Assembly: GCF_004337985.1 (NCBI RefSeq)
Contig: NC_043744.1
Span: 2,578,408 to 2,642,407 of the forward strand
Source of the DNA: Pyricularia pennisetigena
Lineage: Eukaryota > Ascomycota > Sordariomycetes > Magnaporthales > Pyriculariaceae
Direction: 5' to 3'
DNA length: 64,000 nt
In this document: positions 11,134 through 25,200 of the stretch, piece after piece
Layout of the letters: each line of letters begins with the position of its first letter
Position numbering within the stretch: the stretch's first letter is position 1
The notes under the pieces: model-generated
Database searches by the model: none
Seen by the model: the letters and a program-made list of their open reading frames with translations, nothing else
What the model was told of the DNA's origin: nothing
Position numbers and translations under genes: made by a program

Positions 11134-14100
11134 TCAAGGCTCAGTAGTGGATACAGCGATTGCTACAGCCTGCGTATCCGAGTGCGAGATGGAAACACTG
11201 ATCTTCTTGACCTTCGCTTTGTTTGCAGCATCGCTTGCGTCCCCATGAAGCTATAATAACCATATATCAGTACATTGTTTTATGGGGATATGATTCAACT
11301 ATCATGAACAGGAAGATAAAAGGGTATGACTTACCACAACGGTAGGGGCACCATGGCTGTCTCGTGCGATCTCGATTTCTTTGAGGGGAGCACCAGCGCC
11401 TTTGCTTGCAACACCAAGAGACTTGAAAACAGCCTCCTTGGCCGACCAACGTCCGGCAAATGCAGCTCGTGGGTTGGGCGAGCTTCTGCAGTACTCAATT
11501 TCATTTGCGGTGAAGTTGCGCTCCACGAAAGTATCATTGTCAATGTTGATGCCCTCAATGTCCTCAAAATCAACACCGACCTTGTTGGTAGGGCTCTCGA
11601 GGCTCTTGGCAAGAGACTCAACCATATCAACAGTCTCCTTGGCTGGGGGAGAAAGCTTTGCAGCCGATTGCGTCATGAAATCACCCGGGAACGTCAGCTG
11701 GCCCGTCTTCTTGTCTTCCCTGACCCTTGCATCTGGGTTCAAGAGGACCTGGCTGAGCTGCTCATCTGTGTATGGAGACTTGTCCTTGGCAACGAAAAGG
11801 GTGTTGTTGACGAGACCATCGTGGAAAAAGCGGTAAGCCTTCTTCTGACGAGCGCTAAGCTTGGCACGGTACTCATCGAATGTCTTCTTATCAAGCGTAG
11901 CGAACAAGTACTTGGGGTGCACTCCGATGGCCTGAGCGCCCTTTTGACCGAAACCGAACGAGGTAACTGAGAAAGCCTTGATGCCATCAGTCTGGAGGCT
12001 GCGGCTCGGATAGACAATGTAGTCGAATTTTTGCATGACCTCGTCGACATTGTCTGCGTTTCGGTTACCGGGGACAAGTCCAGTGTCGAGCACCTGCAGG
12101 CAACCATTCATCATCCAAGCACCAGCAGCACCCTTGGGGTGGCCTGTGAGATACTTCTGGAATATACCAAGCACTGCATTGCCCTTGGTGCGGCCGAGGT
12201 GAGCAAGCTGTTGGCAGATGACTGATGATTCGTTCTTGTCGTTCGCCTTGGTCGATGTACCGTGGAACGAGGCAACCTGAAGGTCGTCGATGGTAAGACC
12301 CCATGTTGCGAGGGCGCCACGAAGAGGCGCAATGCTAGGGTTGTTCTTCCAGAAGTGGTTTCCAAGACTGCGAAGAACATCCTTCTCCTGCCGGGCGGCC
12401 TCTTTCTCAATGTGCTGTGAGCGATCGGCAAGGTACTCCTTCTCATTGAATTGCTCATTGGACGACTTCATAGCGGCAACCTCTTCAGCAAGGTACTCAA
12501 GCTCTGACTCCTTCCACTGCTCGATCTGCCTCTTGCGAAGGTTAATCTGGCGGCGTCTATAGTTGATGTCCAAGAGCGGCGAAGGCAGCTTGCCGGCATG
12601 TTCCTTAGCCGTGGTGAGGACACCCTGACCAGGAGCGGGAACAGAGCGGCCAATCTTGTCAGATGCAGTAGTCGTCAAGGCCAGGATACCATGGATAGGA
12701 ACACCCATATCCAGAGCCAACTTGGCAGTCATGATGACTTGGATACCGCAGCCCTGGGACTCCATGAACCCATTGCGGGTGGTCGTAGTAGGACGTGACA
12801 TCTCTTTCGGCGTGCGTCCGTGGTCAAACTCGTCGATCGCGTTGCTAGTCGCCTTCATGTTGGCAAACTCGTACGATCCTTCTTCGCCAAAATCGTCGAA
12901 TCCGCCAACAAAGCAAACGCGGGCCTTGCCCTCCATAATTGTCTCAAAGCCAATATCAATCGACTCAACAGCAGTGGCACAGGCACCAACAGGGGTCTTG
13001 ATGGGTCCAGAGGATGAGATCAAAAGCATATTGACCCATGCGCTCATAGTGTTGATGAAAGACTCTTGCAAGATATCGTTCTGAAGAGGTTTGTCCAGGT
13101 AACGGTCACGGTGCATACCGCGAAGAGCAGCAGCTCCTCCCATACCGGAGCCGACGCAGTTGCCCACCTCCGACACGTGGACGTACTTGTAGAATTCATA
13201 CGGGTCGGTAATACCGGAAGAAAGTAAAGCCTCGACAGTTGATACCAGCACAAACAGGGCGACGGGGTCGACCTGCGAGATAATATCATCAGGAACGCCA
13301 TACCTCTTAGCGTCCCAGCCAGTAGGAATTTGCCCAGCAACAAGACGGTCGAATCGGAGAGCCTTGGGAATCCAGAGTCCCGCACCCTTCTTGAGACGGA
13401 CAGTGTATTGATCAGAGTCGGGAATCTCGAAAATCTCGACCTTGTCCCCGTGCTCACGCTTGAACTCCTCAGCAGTATCTTTCGAGGTCTCGAAGGGTTC
13501 GAGATCCTCCTCAATCACAACCTCGTGAAGAAGCTGCTTCTTGTTGGGGTCGTAGCCTTTGAACAGCTCGGGCTCAATAAGACGGATGCCAGAGTGCTCC
13601 AGGATGTGCTTCTCATACTTGGCCTTGATGTCCTTGTCGTCAACAGGCTCGCCCGTCTTGCTGTCAACCCATCCAGAGTATGGGCGACCTTTGATCGGGC
13701 CGTTGTGGTTCTTGATGAGACCCATGATCCAGGCCATCTCGACGCAACCCTCGAGTGAGAATTCACCGTAGGCCTCCATCTCCCAGCGAGTGCGCGAATT
13801 TCCCCAGGGACCGACTTCAGCGAAACCGGTGACAACAACAACCTTCTCCAAGTCGACCATTCCCTTCAATTTCTCATTGAGCGGGGCGACCTCTTGCTCC
13901 CAGTCAGGAACACGTGGGAAATCAAACTTGATGTTGGCCCGAGGGTCGATGAACTTTTTCTTGTAGAGGTTCTCCGAGTTGGCGCCGTTGACAATCTTGT
14001 CCTCAATGGATGTTTCCTTGGTGACCGACTTGAGGACCTCGCTCTTCTCCATGATCTCCTTACGCAGGGTAGTCATCACCGTGTTGAGGTTCGGGATGAA

Positions 14101-16864
14101 CTGAAGTCCTCCGTTGAGATCAGCAAAGACTGGCTCATGCTGGCAGAGATCGACGATAGCTGGCGACATGAGGCCCAACAGGTTGAAAGCCATCTCCTGC
14201 TGGGAGAAGGTGCGGACACCGAATGCCTCGACACCTTCGGCGACCACATTGTTGCCCGACATCAAACCAGTGCCACGTGTCCAACCAATGATGGCACCAC
14301 AGATGGTGAGGTAGTTGCCCCAGTCCTCAGCATGCCACCTGTTGAATAGCGTCTCCAGAGCAAGTTTGGATTCCGAGTAAAGACCATCACCTCCGAAGGT
14401 ACCGTGGTTGGGGGAAAGAGGCAAGATGACCTGAGCAGGGCGAGTCTCAAACCCACGAGCAGCCTTTTGAGTCTTAACGTTTCCAAGAAGACGCAACAGG
14501 TTGGTCAGCATGATCCTGTGGGCAAGCTCCGACTTCGAATCAATGCCATCTATTTGCCGGCCAGTTTCGGAAATGGCCGCAAAGGGGACGATGTAATCGA
14601 GGTCCCAGCCGAGGCCGTTCTTGGGGTCATAAATGTAGTCAACGAGAGCCTCTACATCTTGCTTGCTGCCTTGGTTGAATGGCACAACAACAAGTTGAGA
14701 GCCACGTGATCCATATCTGGCGTACATGGCCTGGTAGTACTCTGTGACCTCCCGCGAAAAGCGACTAGTCGTGACAACAACATGAGCTCCGCCACTGATG
14801 AGACCCTGGAGAACCTCGGCACCAATGGAGCCGGCACCGGCACCGGTCATGAGGGCGTATTTCCCGTCATACGTGACTCCTGACTTCGCAGCCTCCTGGA
14901 GACAGTTGAGGTACTGGCCAGTCAGTTTCTTGGAGTAATCCCAGCCGTGCATGGTCTTGCGGCGTAGGTGCAGGAAGGGAATAGTCTCGGCGTTGGCTTT
15001 CGACTTGGCAGGCTTGGGACGTTTGTTGATGCCCTTGTTTCCATCCTTGGGCATGATCTGGCTCTCGTTCATGTCCATAGCCCGAATGACGTCGCTGTAA
15101 AGAGACTGAATCTCGAGCTGTGATCCCTTCGAAAGATTGTGCTGTTGCTTGATGATTTTGTAGATGCGGGCGAGGTTGTGCTGGACTTTAGAGCGGTTGG
15201 AGTACTCAGAGATCTTGCCTCCGGCCTGCATCTGTTGAACGTAGTGCTCCAATTTTCGGCAGCTGGCTCGAGGAACTTCCTGATACTTGAGGTTACCGCG
15301 ATTATCAATCGTGGTCTGAGGAGCCGTGGGGATAGCCACATCCTTGTAGACGGGAGAGACGTCAAGAACATCTTTGCAGTTCTCAATCAACATGGTACCA
15401 AGCTCCTTGGCAAGTTGATATGTCTCACCCCGCTCAGTCGGGCAGTTATCCATGTGATACTGCATGAACTCCAAGAGCGTGGGGTTAGATCGGTTCATGA
15501 TAGCGATACATCGGCTGACAATCTCACGGTCCACAGCCTGGAGCTTCCCGAAGAGAATGTCGTAGTACATGCTAAGCGCATCTTGACGAGCCCAGTTCCA
15601 GTGAGAGTCGTAAACTCTTGCTTTCAATGGGCTGAAAACGGGCTCTATGCCAGACGCGTAGAAGTCGCCGTGCTCCGCCATCCACAGATCCAGCTGGTTC
15701 TGGAGGACCTTGGACGATTCCTGAGAAACTTGGAAAGCTTTGTCGCCAGCACGAAGATCGAGCTTCAGGTATCTGGCTAAAAGCTCCAATTGCTGCTTGA
15801 AAAGGGCACGTTGGTCTTTGGTAAGGGCGTCGATGGCAGCAGGATCCATCATCATGCCACCGGCGGCGCCGCCTGCAGGCCCAGCCGCAGCAGCCGTTGT
15901 GAGGCTGATACCAGCGTTGGAAGCGTACTTTTGGGCAACATCGTCAAGGAACGCTTTTGCGTCGCTCTCAGAACCCAGTCGTGCGGCAGGCTCCATGGTG
16001 ATTCCAAGCAAGAGAACGCCATCTTGACGGCCTGATGCCAATCCCCATCTTGTCTCCAAATACTTTCGGGCGGCTGTGATGTTGAAACCGCCAGGCATCT
16101 TGGATGATATCAACCTTGCAATCAAAGCTTGTGACTGCTTGCCAAGATTTCCATCAAATGTGGCCTGCATCGCCGCACCAAGCTCGTCTAGAGGAGTGTC
16201 TTCTGGCTTCTCAGGAGTTGTTCCAAACTCCTTACCCAGGTCGCCAAGGATCTCGTTCTGGAGGGTAGACTTGCCTGTTTCAATATCATATTAGTGACTG
16301 GCCGAGTCAAGTGAATACAAGAGAGAAGGGTTGCAACTTACCACCCACGAGGTCCTTGATGGCCTTGCTCAGGGGGACTTCTAGATATGGCTTCTTCAAC
16401 TTCTGAGCAATCAGTGCTCGTACAATTTCAACGGCTTGTACAGGCGCATCTGGGACTTGTGCTGCCGGGCCAGCACTGGGCGCCGGAGCGGCAGCAGCAG
16501 CAGCAGGTATGGCGGCAGAGGCGGCAGCAGCAGGGGCCTGGGCACTAGAGCCCGCTGCTGCAGGCTCCGGCTCATCCTCTACTGGGTCGACATCGTAGTA
16601 TATTTCCTTCGCGTCTTTGTTGTAGCAGAGAATTTGACGTTGGAGCGAATTCGCGGCGTCAAAAACTTCGTACTTGGAGGCTAATGTTCTCTTGGCCATA
16701 ACCCCGAGGGTGTCTGCAGGACCGATCTCGACAATCCGCTCGGCAGTCTTCTCAGCGAGGAAGACATCTTGTGTTTCAATCCATCTCACAGGCGAGGCAA
16801 ACTGGTAGGCAAGGAGCTCCACGAGGAGCGTATGGGCAAGCTCCTGCTCGATTTCCGGACGCAT
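11134..16864 (-). CDS. FAS2: Fatty acid synthase subunit alpha
   Basis: Three exons, 16864-16342, 16274-11335 and 11250-11134, with introns of 67 and 84 bp, encode 1859 residues, the usual length. FAS2 carries acyl carrier protein, ketoreductase, ketosynthase and phosphopantetheinyl transferase activities of the cytosolic type I fungal FAS (alpha6beta6). In order: N-terminal part of the malonyl/palmitoyl-transferase domain ([14 protein letters not shown]), an Ala/Pro-rich linker at about 103-140, ACP with the pantetheinylated Ser-177 in GGKSTLQN (the first intron splits the codon two residues before it), NADPH motif TGAGAGSIG, ketosynthase Cys-1273 in GACATAVES, and the PPT domain from about 1740 ending [16 protein letters not shown]. 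The start is the ATG of MRPEIEQ, the conserved family start; the upstream in-frame codon is TTG. It is divergent from FAS1. No key residue is missing. Confidence 0.98.
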
Positions 16865-19276
16865 CTTGGGCAACTTGTGACGGGTACCAGATGGTCAAAT
16901 ATGCGGTGTACGGCGGGAGGCAAATTCGTCGTGAAGGGTAGGCAGGTAGCCAGCGGGAGTGACGCTCCGGGTATCGTCTATTATTTCGATTCTAGCATGA
17001 AAGTCCCGACGTCGGAATATGCCGCTGAAGACTTGATCTTGGGATGGAACAAAGAGAAATGTGAAAAACCAGGAACACACAGGGGATTCTCTCAGTGGTT
17101 CTAGCACGGCAGGTTCGGCGGGAAGGAGGATTCGTCTTCAGGAATCCTGACGAGGGCAAGTACCTCGCCTGGGTAAGATCTAGGGATTAAAGCACAAGGG
17201 CAAGTGGGCAGAGGAAAGAAGGAACGGAATCGCCCGATATGATTCGAGGTCGGGTACGAGGAAGCGTCGCTATGATGAACACTTTTACAAAACTCAGATC
17301 AATGCAGAAAAGAAATCACAGCACAGTACTTGTCTATAGATTTGCCTGTCTGAAACTGACAATGGCGAGCTTTGGGGACCAGCTCCCAGTTTTTTTTTTC
17401 TCCATCTGTTTGTTGAACTCCAACTGGAAGTGGTAGCAACGCCCCAAATTGCACATCAGTCCTCAACCAAACGAATTGGACTAAGCCCAACAGGGACTAG
17501 TGCATGGGTTGCAAGGTACCGGTACCCCGCATGTCACTCAGGGTCGGGATGAGGGGCATGCAATAGGGGGTGTGGTAATTATGGGATTGAGGCAGCTGTC
17601 CACAGATGTTGAAATTGTTCCATACAGAAAATTGCTACTCGAGTTCAATTTCTACATAGCCATAGATGCTCGACTGAAACTGGTCTCTTACATTCTTTGA
17701 TATTGCGCTGTGTAATCGACCTAGGCTGTTGGAGATATAACGGCCTTGAATCTCGCTAGATGGGTAGGTACCTTAGGCTAGGCAAGTAGTCTAAAACGGC
17801 ACTGTTAGCACCTGTCATGTCGAAGTCCGTTGAGTAAAAAAGTTCCTAGTTTCTGGCATCGACTTTATCTCCCTATCAAAGCATGTATCAGATCCTTCCG
17901 CCCGTTGGCACGCTTGTCCTTATCGTAAAAGGCACAACGTTGGCAACAATCAGACGAAGCACTATGACTACTTTGACCAATTGATGCGCAGAAAGTACAT
18001 ATCGTATAAAAACATTTGATGTAGGTTTTTGTTTGCAAGAGGTATCAAACTGGGAAACTTGTTGCACCAAAATTCAAATAGAAAATTTCCATAGAGGTCT
18101 GTGCTTAGAAAGGGCAGGTGCCGGCATTTCTTTGTCGTTTATGTCGTATTCCCGGCAGTCTTGGACATCTTTAGGGCCAGTTTGTGGAATTCTGAGGCTG
18201 CCACGGCGGTCGGAGAATGACCATTTAAGGCCTCCCGATCCGGATCACCAACGGAACTAGGTGCAGGGAACAGATGAACGAAACCCTGAAGAATTCCCGA
18301 ACTGTGAAAGAGTTACCTATCTATTCAGCTAGTTTAGCGCGTCCTAGCTGCGGTTTAGCCGTGACCTGCATACAATGCTGATTGTTCATTCCCGCGGTGT
18401 GAAGAGCTTTTAGCTTTTTCCCGCCAATCGATCGTCCAATTTGGTTTTGATCCTTCCATCCGCCTCCGAGTGCATGTTGAGTTGTACCCAGTACTTCAAC
18501 TTTGATGGGCAGTGACAGGGGGGTGTGGAGAACCCCAGGCCAATGGGTTGCGTTGGCACTTGGATGCCGCCTTCGAAGATTTTGCAGGGGAGGCGTAGTG
18601 AGCCCCAGGCACAGTCGCCTTGCTACAACGCCGACTTTGATGTCATCCAGGGTCGGCCCAGTGGAATGGAGGGGAAGAATGCAGGGGTACAATGCGTAGA
18701 CCCTTCCCAACAAAGATTCATCTGAAAATTTTGGCGAGAAGCAATTGCTGGGTTGACCAGCACCCCGTCTGTAGTGTTGAGTAGCTTAAGGCGGCAACAT
18801 CATCCCACGTCTGGCTTGACAAGGTCCCTGGCTTTGTTGGAGAAGTCTGGTTTGTGAATAAACAACTTCCATTTCTCATTTACCTATAGACACGAAGGTT
18901 CCCCTCTTGCACATTGTAAAACTTTCCAACTCGGGTCAATTGTTTTAAGCTCCGTGGTGTCGATACCCTCTCTAGATTTCCACTGCTGGAACCCTCTCGT
19001 GAAGGCCCAGAACAATAATATCACATCGCACACACCGCCCCGACACCCGCGCGAGTCAGGAGATACGTGACAGACTCCTTGCACATTCTTTTCCGAGTCC
19101 CTGCTCTTGACTGAGTAACTGGGACTACATTCTAAGGTACGAACGTTTCCTCTAGTGACCTGCAAGGGGAGAACAATACAATAAAAAAGCTGGATGGCAT
19201 GTCTAACATCTGCCCAGTTCCCACAGATACCCACCGACACTCAGAGCTACACAGACAGACCGTAACAAATCTCAAC
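16865..19276. promoter_or_regulatory. Shared divergent FAS2/FAS1 upstream region
   Basis: 2.4 kb separate the FAS2 and FAS1 start codons. No gene is credible within it. It must contain both 5' UTRs and promoters and could act as a bidirectional control region. I looked for the CCTCGG fatty-acid response hexamer on both strands and did not see it here. A CTAG/TAGGTACC-rich patch lies near 17755-17795. Confidence 0.7.
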
Positions 19277-22200
19277 ATGTACGGCACCGGGACTGGCCCC
19301 CAAACGGGCGTTTCCACGCCGCGGTCTTCGGCTTCCCTCCGCCCACTGAATCTCACACACGGCTCCCTGGAGACGTCGTTCCTAATACCCACAAATCTGC
19401 ACTTCCATGCCTCTCAGCTCAAAGACCGTTTCAGTGCAAGCTTGCCCGCTCCTACGGATGAGTTGGCACAAGATGACGAGCCTTCGTCGGTTCCAGAGCT
19501 CGTTGCGAGGTACATGGGATTCGTTGCCCGTGAAGTTGAGGAGGAAGGCGACGATGCCCAGGGCTCTTACGAGGAGGTCCTCAAGCTTCTACTTAACGAG
19601 TTCGAGCGTGTCTTCCTTAGGGGCAACGAGGTTCACGCCCTGGCAGCCACTCTGCCCGGCATTGACGCCAAAAAGCTAGAAGTCATTCGCAGCTATTTTG
19701 CCACCAGATACGTCTTGAACCGAGCCATCAAGCCGCATGCGTCTGCCCTCTTCAGGGCGTCGGCTGAGGACAAGGCAAAGATCTATACCATATTCGGAGG
19801 ACAAGGCAACATCGAGGAGTACTTTGAGGAGCTCCGTGAGCTCCACACAACCTACCGCGTTTTTATCGAGGAGCTTATCACCACGTCGGCGGAGCTGCTT
19901 CAAAACCTAGCCAAGGATCCATCGGCTGAGAAGCTATTTTCCAAAGGCCTTGATATCATGTCATGGCTTCACAGGCCCGAGGCCACACCAGACGTTGATT
20001 ACTTGGTGTCCGCGCCCGTCAGCTTTCCTCTGATTGGTTTGGTCCAGCTTGCCCACTATGAGGTGACCTGCAAAGTCTTGGGCGTTCCCCCAAGTGCCCT
20101 CCGTGAGAGATTCAGCGGTGCAACTGGTCATTCCCAAGGTATTGTCCTTGCGGCCGCCACAGCTGCTGCCGATAGCTGGAAAGAGTGGCCCACCATTGTC
20201 AAGAAGACCTTGACAATTCTCTTCTGGATTGGTGCTCGTAGCCAGCAGACTTTCCCCCGCACTTCAATTACGCCGTCGATTCTCCAAGACTCTGTCGACA
20301 ACGGAGAGGGCACACCCACTCCTATGCTTAGCATCAGAGATCTTCCCCAAGCCGAAGTGCAGAAGCACATTGACAAGACAAACGAGTACCTTCCCGCCGA
20401 CCGCCACATCTCCATCTCTCTCATCAACAGTCCTCGCAACATGGTTGTGACAGGCCCTCCGATCTCCCTATATGGTCTTAACCTCCAGCTCAGAAAGGTC
20501 AAGGCCCCGACCGGTCTTGATCAGAACAGAATACCATACACTCAGCGAAAGGTCCGCTTTGTTAACAGGTTCTTGCCTATCACTGCACCATTCCACAGCA
20601 AGTACTTGGCCGAAGCTACCTCTATGATTGATAACGACCTGCAGTACACTCACTTTGAAGTGAAGGACCTCAAGATCCCTGTCTTTAACACTCACACCGG
20701 GAAAGACATTCGCGAGGAGGTTAAGGGTAACATCGTCCCCACGCTCATCCGACTGATCACTCGGGACCCAGTCCACTGGGAGAAAGCAACCGTCTTCCCC
20801 GGTGCAACCCATGTTCTTGATTTCGGTCCAGGCGGAATTTCTGGGTTGGGAATTCTCACCAGCCGTAACAAGGATGGTACTGGAGTACGTGTCATCCTCG
20901 CTGGCTCTGTCGCTGGAACTGTGACAGAGGTGGGTTACAAGCCTGAGCTTTTTGACAGGGATGAGGAGCACGCTGTCAAGTATGCCGTTGATTGGGTCAA
21001 GGAGTATGGTCCGAAGTTGATTAAAACTGCCACCGGACGCACCTACGTTGATACCAAGATGAGCAGGCTACTTGGACTTCCTCCCGTCATGGTAGCAGGT
21101 ATGACCCCGTGCACGGTTCAATGGGACTTTGTTGCGGCGACCATGAACGCTGGTTATCACATCGAGCTGGCGGGAGGCGGATACTTCGAGCCTAGGATGA
21201 TGACCGATGCCCTCCTCAAGATTGAGAAGGCAATTCCTGCTGGACGTGGTATCAGCGTTAACCTCATCTACGTCAACCCCCGCGCAATGCAGTGGCAGAT
21301 ACCTTTGATTGGGCGTCTTAGATCTCAGGGCGTTCCCATCGAGGGTCTCACTATCGGTGCTGGTGTTCCCTCGATCGAGGTTGCCAACGAGTATATTCAG
21401 ACTCTGGGTCTCAAGCACATATCTTTCAAGCCGGGATCGACAGATGCTATCCAGGCCGTCATAAATATCGCCAATGCCAATCCTACGTTCCCTGTCATGC
21501 TGCAGTGGACTGGAGGTCGTGGCGGTGGGCATCACTCATTTGAGGACTTCCACCAGCCAGTACTGCTCATGTACAACAGGATTCGCAAATGTGACAACCT
21601 GATCCTGATTGCAGGCAGCGGCTTCGGTGGCGCAGAGGACACTTACCCTTATATCACTGGAGAGTGGTCCAGGAAGTTCGGCTACCCGCCCATGCCTTTT
21701 GATGGTTGCCTGTTCGGAAGTCGAGTTATGGTTGCCAAGGAGGCGCACACTGCCCCGGCAGCGAAGCAAGCCATCGTCGATGCACCTGGTGTTGACGATG
21801 ATGAATGGGAGAAGACCTACAATGGCGTTGCAGGTGGCATCACTACCGTTCTGTCGGAGATGGGAGAGCCAATCCATAAGATCGCCACACGTGGTGTCAA
21901 GTTCTGGGCAGAGATGGACCAGAAGATTTTCAGCCTGCCCAAAGAAAAGCGTGTTCCTGAGCTCAAGAAGATGCGAAACTACATTATCGAGAAGCTTAAC
22001 AAGGACTTCCACAAAGTCTGGTTCGGAAAGAACAAGGCCGGACAGGCCGTCGATCTCGAGGACATGACATACGCCGAGGTCGTCCGTCGGATGGTCGAGC
22101 TTATGTACGTGAAGCACGAGTCTCGCTGGATTGACCCCAGTTTCATGCGTTTGACTGGCGACTTCATTCACCGTGTTGAGGAGCGGTTTGTTCAGAGCTC

Positions 22201-25200
22201 TGGACAGCCTTCTCTCCTCCAGCACTACACAGATCTTGAAGAACCCTTCGAGGCTGTCGAAAGGATCCTGGCGCACTATCCTCAGGCCGAGGATCAACTT
22301 ATCAACGCTCAGGATGTTCAGCACTTCCTTCAACTTTGCTTAAGGCCAATCCAGAAGCCTGTCGTTTTCGTGCCAGCTCTTGACGATAATTTTGACTTCT
22401 ACTTCAAGAAGGACTCACTGTGGCAGTCCGAGGATCTTCAGGCTGTGATCGACCAGGACGTTCAGCGCACCTGTATCTTGCAGGGCCCAATGGCTGTTCG
22501 TTATTCAACTGTGGTTGACGAGCCTATCCAGAGTATCCTTGATGGTGTTCATGAAGGTCACATTGCCGGCCTCAGCAAGGACCTGTACCAAGGCAAGACA
22601 TCGGCTCTCCCTTCAATTGAGTACTTTGGAGGAAAGCTCATGGAGCGTGAATTCCCCGATGTTGACTCAATTGATGGTTTGAGCGTTTCCGAGGAAAGGG
22701 GTGTTAGGGACATCTTCCGCATCTCGCTGTCTCCATCTCAGACCATGCCGAGCACGGATCATTGGTTGTCACTCATTGCCGGACCTACCCGCTCATGGCG
22801 CCACGCCTTGTTGATGTCGGAGGTGATTGTCCAAGGCACCAAATTCCAGAGTAACCCGATGAGGCGCATTTTTGCCCCTTGCCCTGGTCTGTTCGTCGAA
22901 GTTCGCTACCCTAAGGATCCAGCATCGACACAAATCATTGTTAGGGAGCAACCCAGACACAACCACTACGTCGATGTGCTGGTTGCTCGCCTCTCAAGCA
23001 ATAATGAGATTATTGTGGAGCTCATCAAAGACACCACTGCATTAGGCAAGCCAGTTTCTTTGCCTCTCAAGTTCGTCTACAAGCCCGAGGCTGGCTACGC
23101 TCCTTTGCATGAAGTGATGGATGATCGAAATGACCGCATCAAGGAGTTCTACTGGCGAGCTTGGTTTGGTGATGAGAAGCTTGACCTGGATGCCAACGTC
23201 GACAGTGCCTTTGACGGTGGCAAGGCCGTTGTGACAAGCGAAGCCATCAACGATTTTGTCCACGCGGTCGGCAACACTGGCGAGGCCTTTGTTGACCGAC
23301 CTGGAAAGGTCATGTATGCACCTATGGACTTCGCCATCGTTGTCGGCTGGAAGGCAATCACCAAGCCCATCTTCCCTCGCAAGATCGATGGTGACCTGCT
23401 CAACCTCGTTCACCTTTCCAATCAGTTCCGGATGAAACCAGGTGCTGAGCCTCTCAAAAAGGGAGATGAGGTTTCTACGGTTTCGCGAGTCAACGCTGTT
23501 ATCATTCAGGAATCAGGAAAGATGGTTGAGGTTTGCGGCACCATCAGCCGTGACGGTGAACCAGTCATGGAGGTGACATCCCAGTTTTTGTACCGGGGAA
23601 CTTACACCGATTTCGAGAACACCTTCCAGAGCAAGATTGAGACGCCAATGCAGATCCATCTCGCCACCTCGAAGGATGTCGCCGTTCTGCGTTCGAAGGA
23701 ATGGTTCACCCTCGAAGACAACGTCAACATGGACTTGCTGGGACAGACACTTATCTTCCGTCTGCAGTCTCTTGTCCGTTTCAAGAACACCACAGTCTTC
23801 AGCAGTGTCCAAACTCGCGGTGAGGTGCTTGTAGAGCTTCCCACAAAGGAGATTGTCCAAGTTGGTAGCGTTGAGTATGAAGCTGGTACCTCGCACGGAA
23901 ATCCCGTGATTGATTTCTTGCAGCGAAACGGCTCCTCGATTGAACAGCCCATCAACTTTGAGAACCCTATCCCGCTGAGTGGCAAGACCCCCCTCCAGCT
24001 TCGCGCCCCCGCCTCGAACGAGACATATGCCAGAGTGTCCGGCGACTACAACCCCATTCACGTTTCTCGGGTTTTCGCCAACTATGCCGATCTGCCCGGC
24101 ACCATCACGCATGGCATGTACTCCAGTGCCGCAGTGCGTAGCCTGGTTGAAACCTGGGCAGCTGAAAATGACAACAGCAGGGTCAGGAGCTTCCATGCAT
24201 CCTTGGTCGGCATGGTGCTGCCCAACGATGACTTGCTGGTCAAATTGCAGCATGTTGGTATGGTTGCCGGACGCAAGATCATCAAGGTTGAGGTTATCAA
24301 CAAGGAGACTGAGGAGAAGGTGCTTTTGGGAGAGGCTGAGGTTGAGCAGCCCGTGACCGCGTACGTTTTCACTGGACAAGGTTCGCAAGAGCAAGGTATG
24401 GGCATGGAGCTGTACGAGAGCAGTCCGGTTGCCAAGGAGGTTTGGGACCGCGCAGACAAGTACTTGATGGACACATACGGTAAGCATCAGCCACCTTTCC
24501 TTTGCCAATTTTACGCGGCGAGGAGATTCTAACGCATGAATAACAGGATTCGCGATCACAAACATCGTCAAGAACAACCCCAAGGAGCTTACCATTCACT
24601 TCGGAGGTCCTCGTGGCAAGGCTATTCGCGCCAACTACATGGCCATGACCTTCGAGACTGTTGCTGCGGACGGAACGATCAAGTCTGAGCGCATCTTCAA
24701 AGATATCAACGAGAGGACAACATCCTACACTTACCGGTCTCCTACAGGCCTGCTCTCGGCAACACAGTTTACTCAGCCCGCCCTGACACTGATGGAGAAG
24801 GCAAGCTTCGAAGACATGAAGGCTAAGGGATTGGTTCCTCGCGACAGTACTTTTGCCGGTCATTCTTTGGGTGAATACTCGGCTCTCGCTGCCTTGGCCG
24901 ATGTCATGCCCATTGAGAGTTTGGTCTCTGTCGTTTTCTACCGTGGTCTGACAATGCAGGTCGCTGTGGAGCGTGACGCCAGTGGAAGGTCCAACTACTC
25001 AATGTGCGCTGTCAACCCGAGCCGTATCTCGAAGACCTTCAATGAGGAAGCTCTCCGCTTCGTCGTCGGCAACATCGCCGAGGGAACGGGCTGGTTGCTT
25101 GAGATCGTCAACTACAACATCGCAAACATGCAATACGTTTGCGCCGGAGATCTTCGAGCTCTTGATACGCTTACCAACGTGCTCAACTACCTCAAGGCTC

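Noticed and set aside
16865..19276. CCTCGG fatty-acid response sites in the FAS intergenic region
   Set aside because: Searched on both strands by eye and not seen; a computed search should confirm.
23513..24595. 360-codon ORF on the minus strand inside FAS1
   Set aside because: It is an antisense shadow of FAS1 coding sequence with no independent domain; several similar ones lie opposite FAS1 and FAS2.
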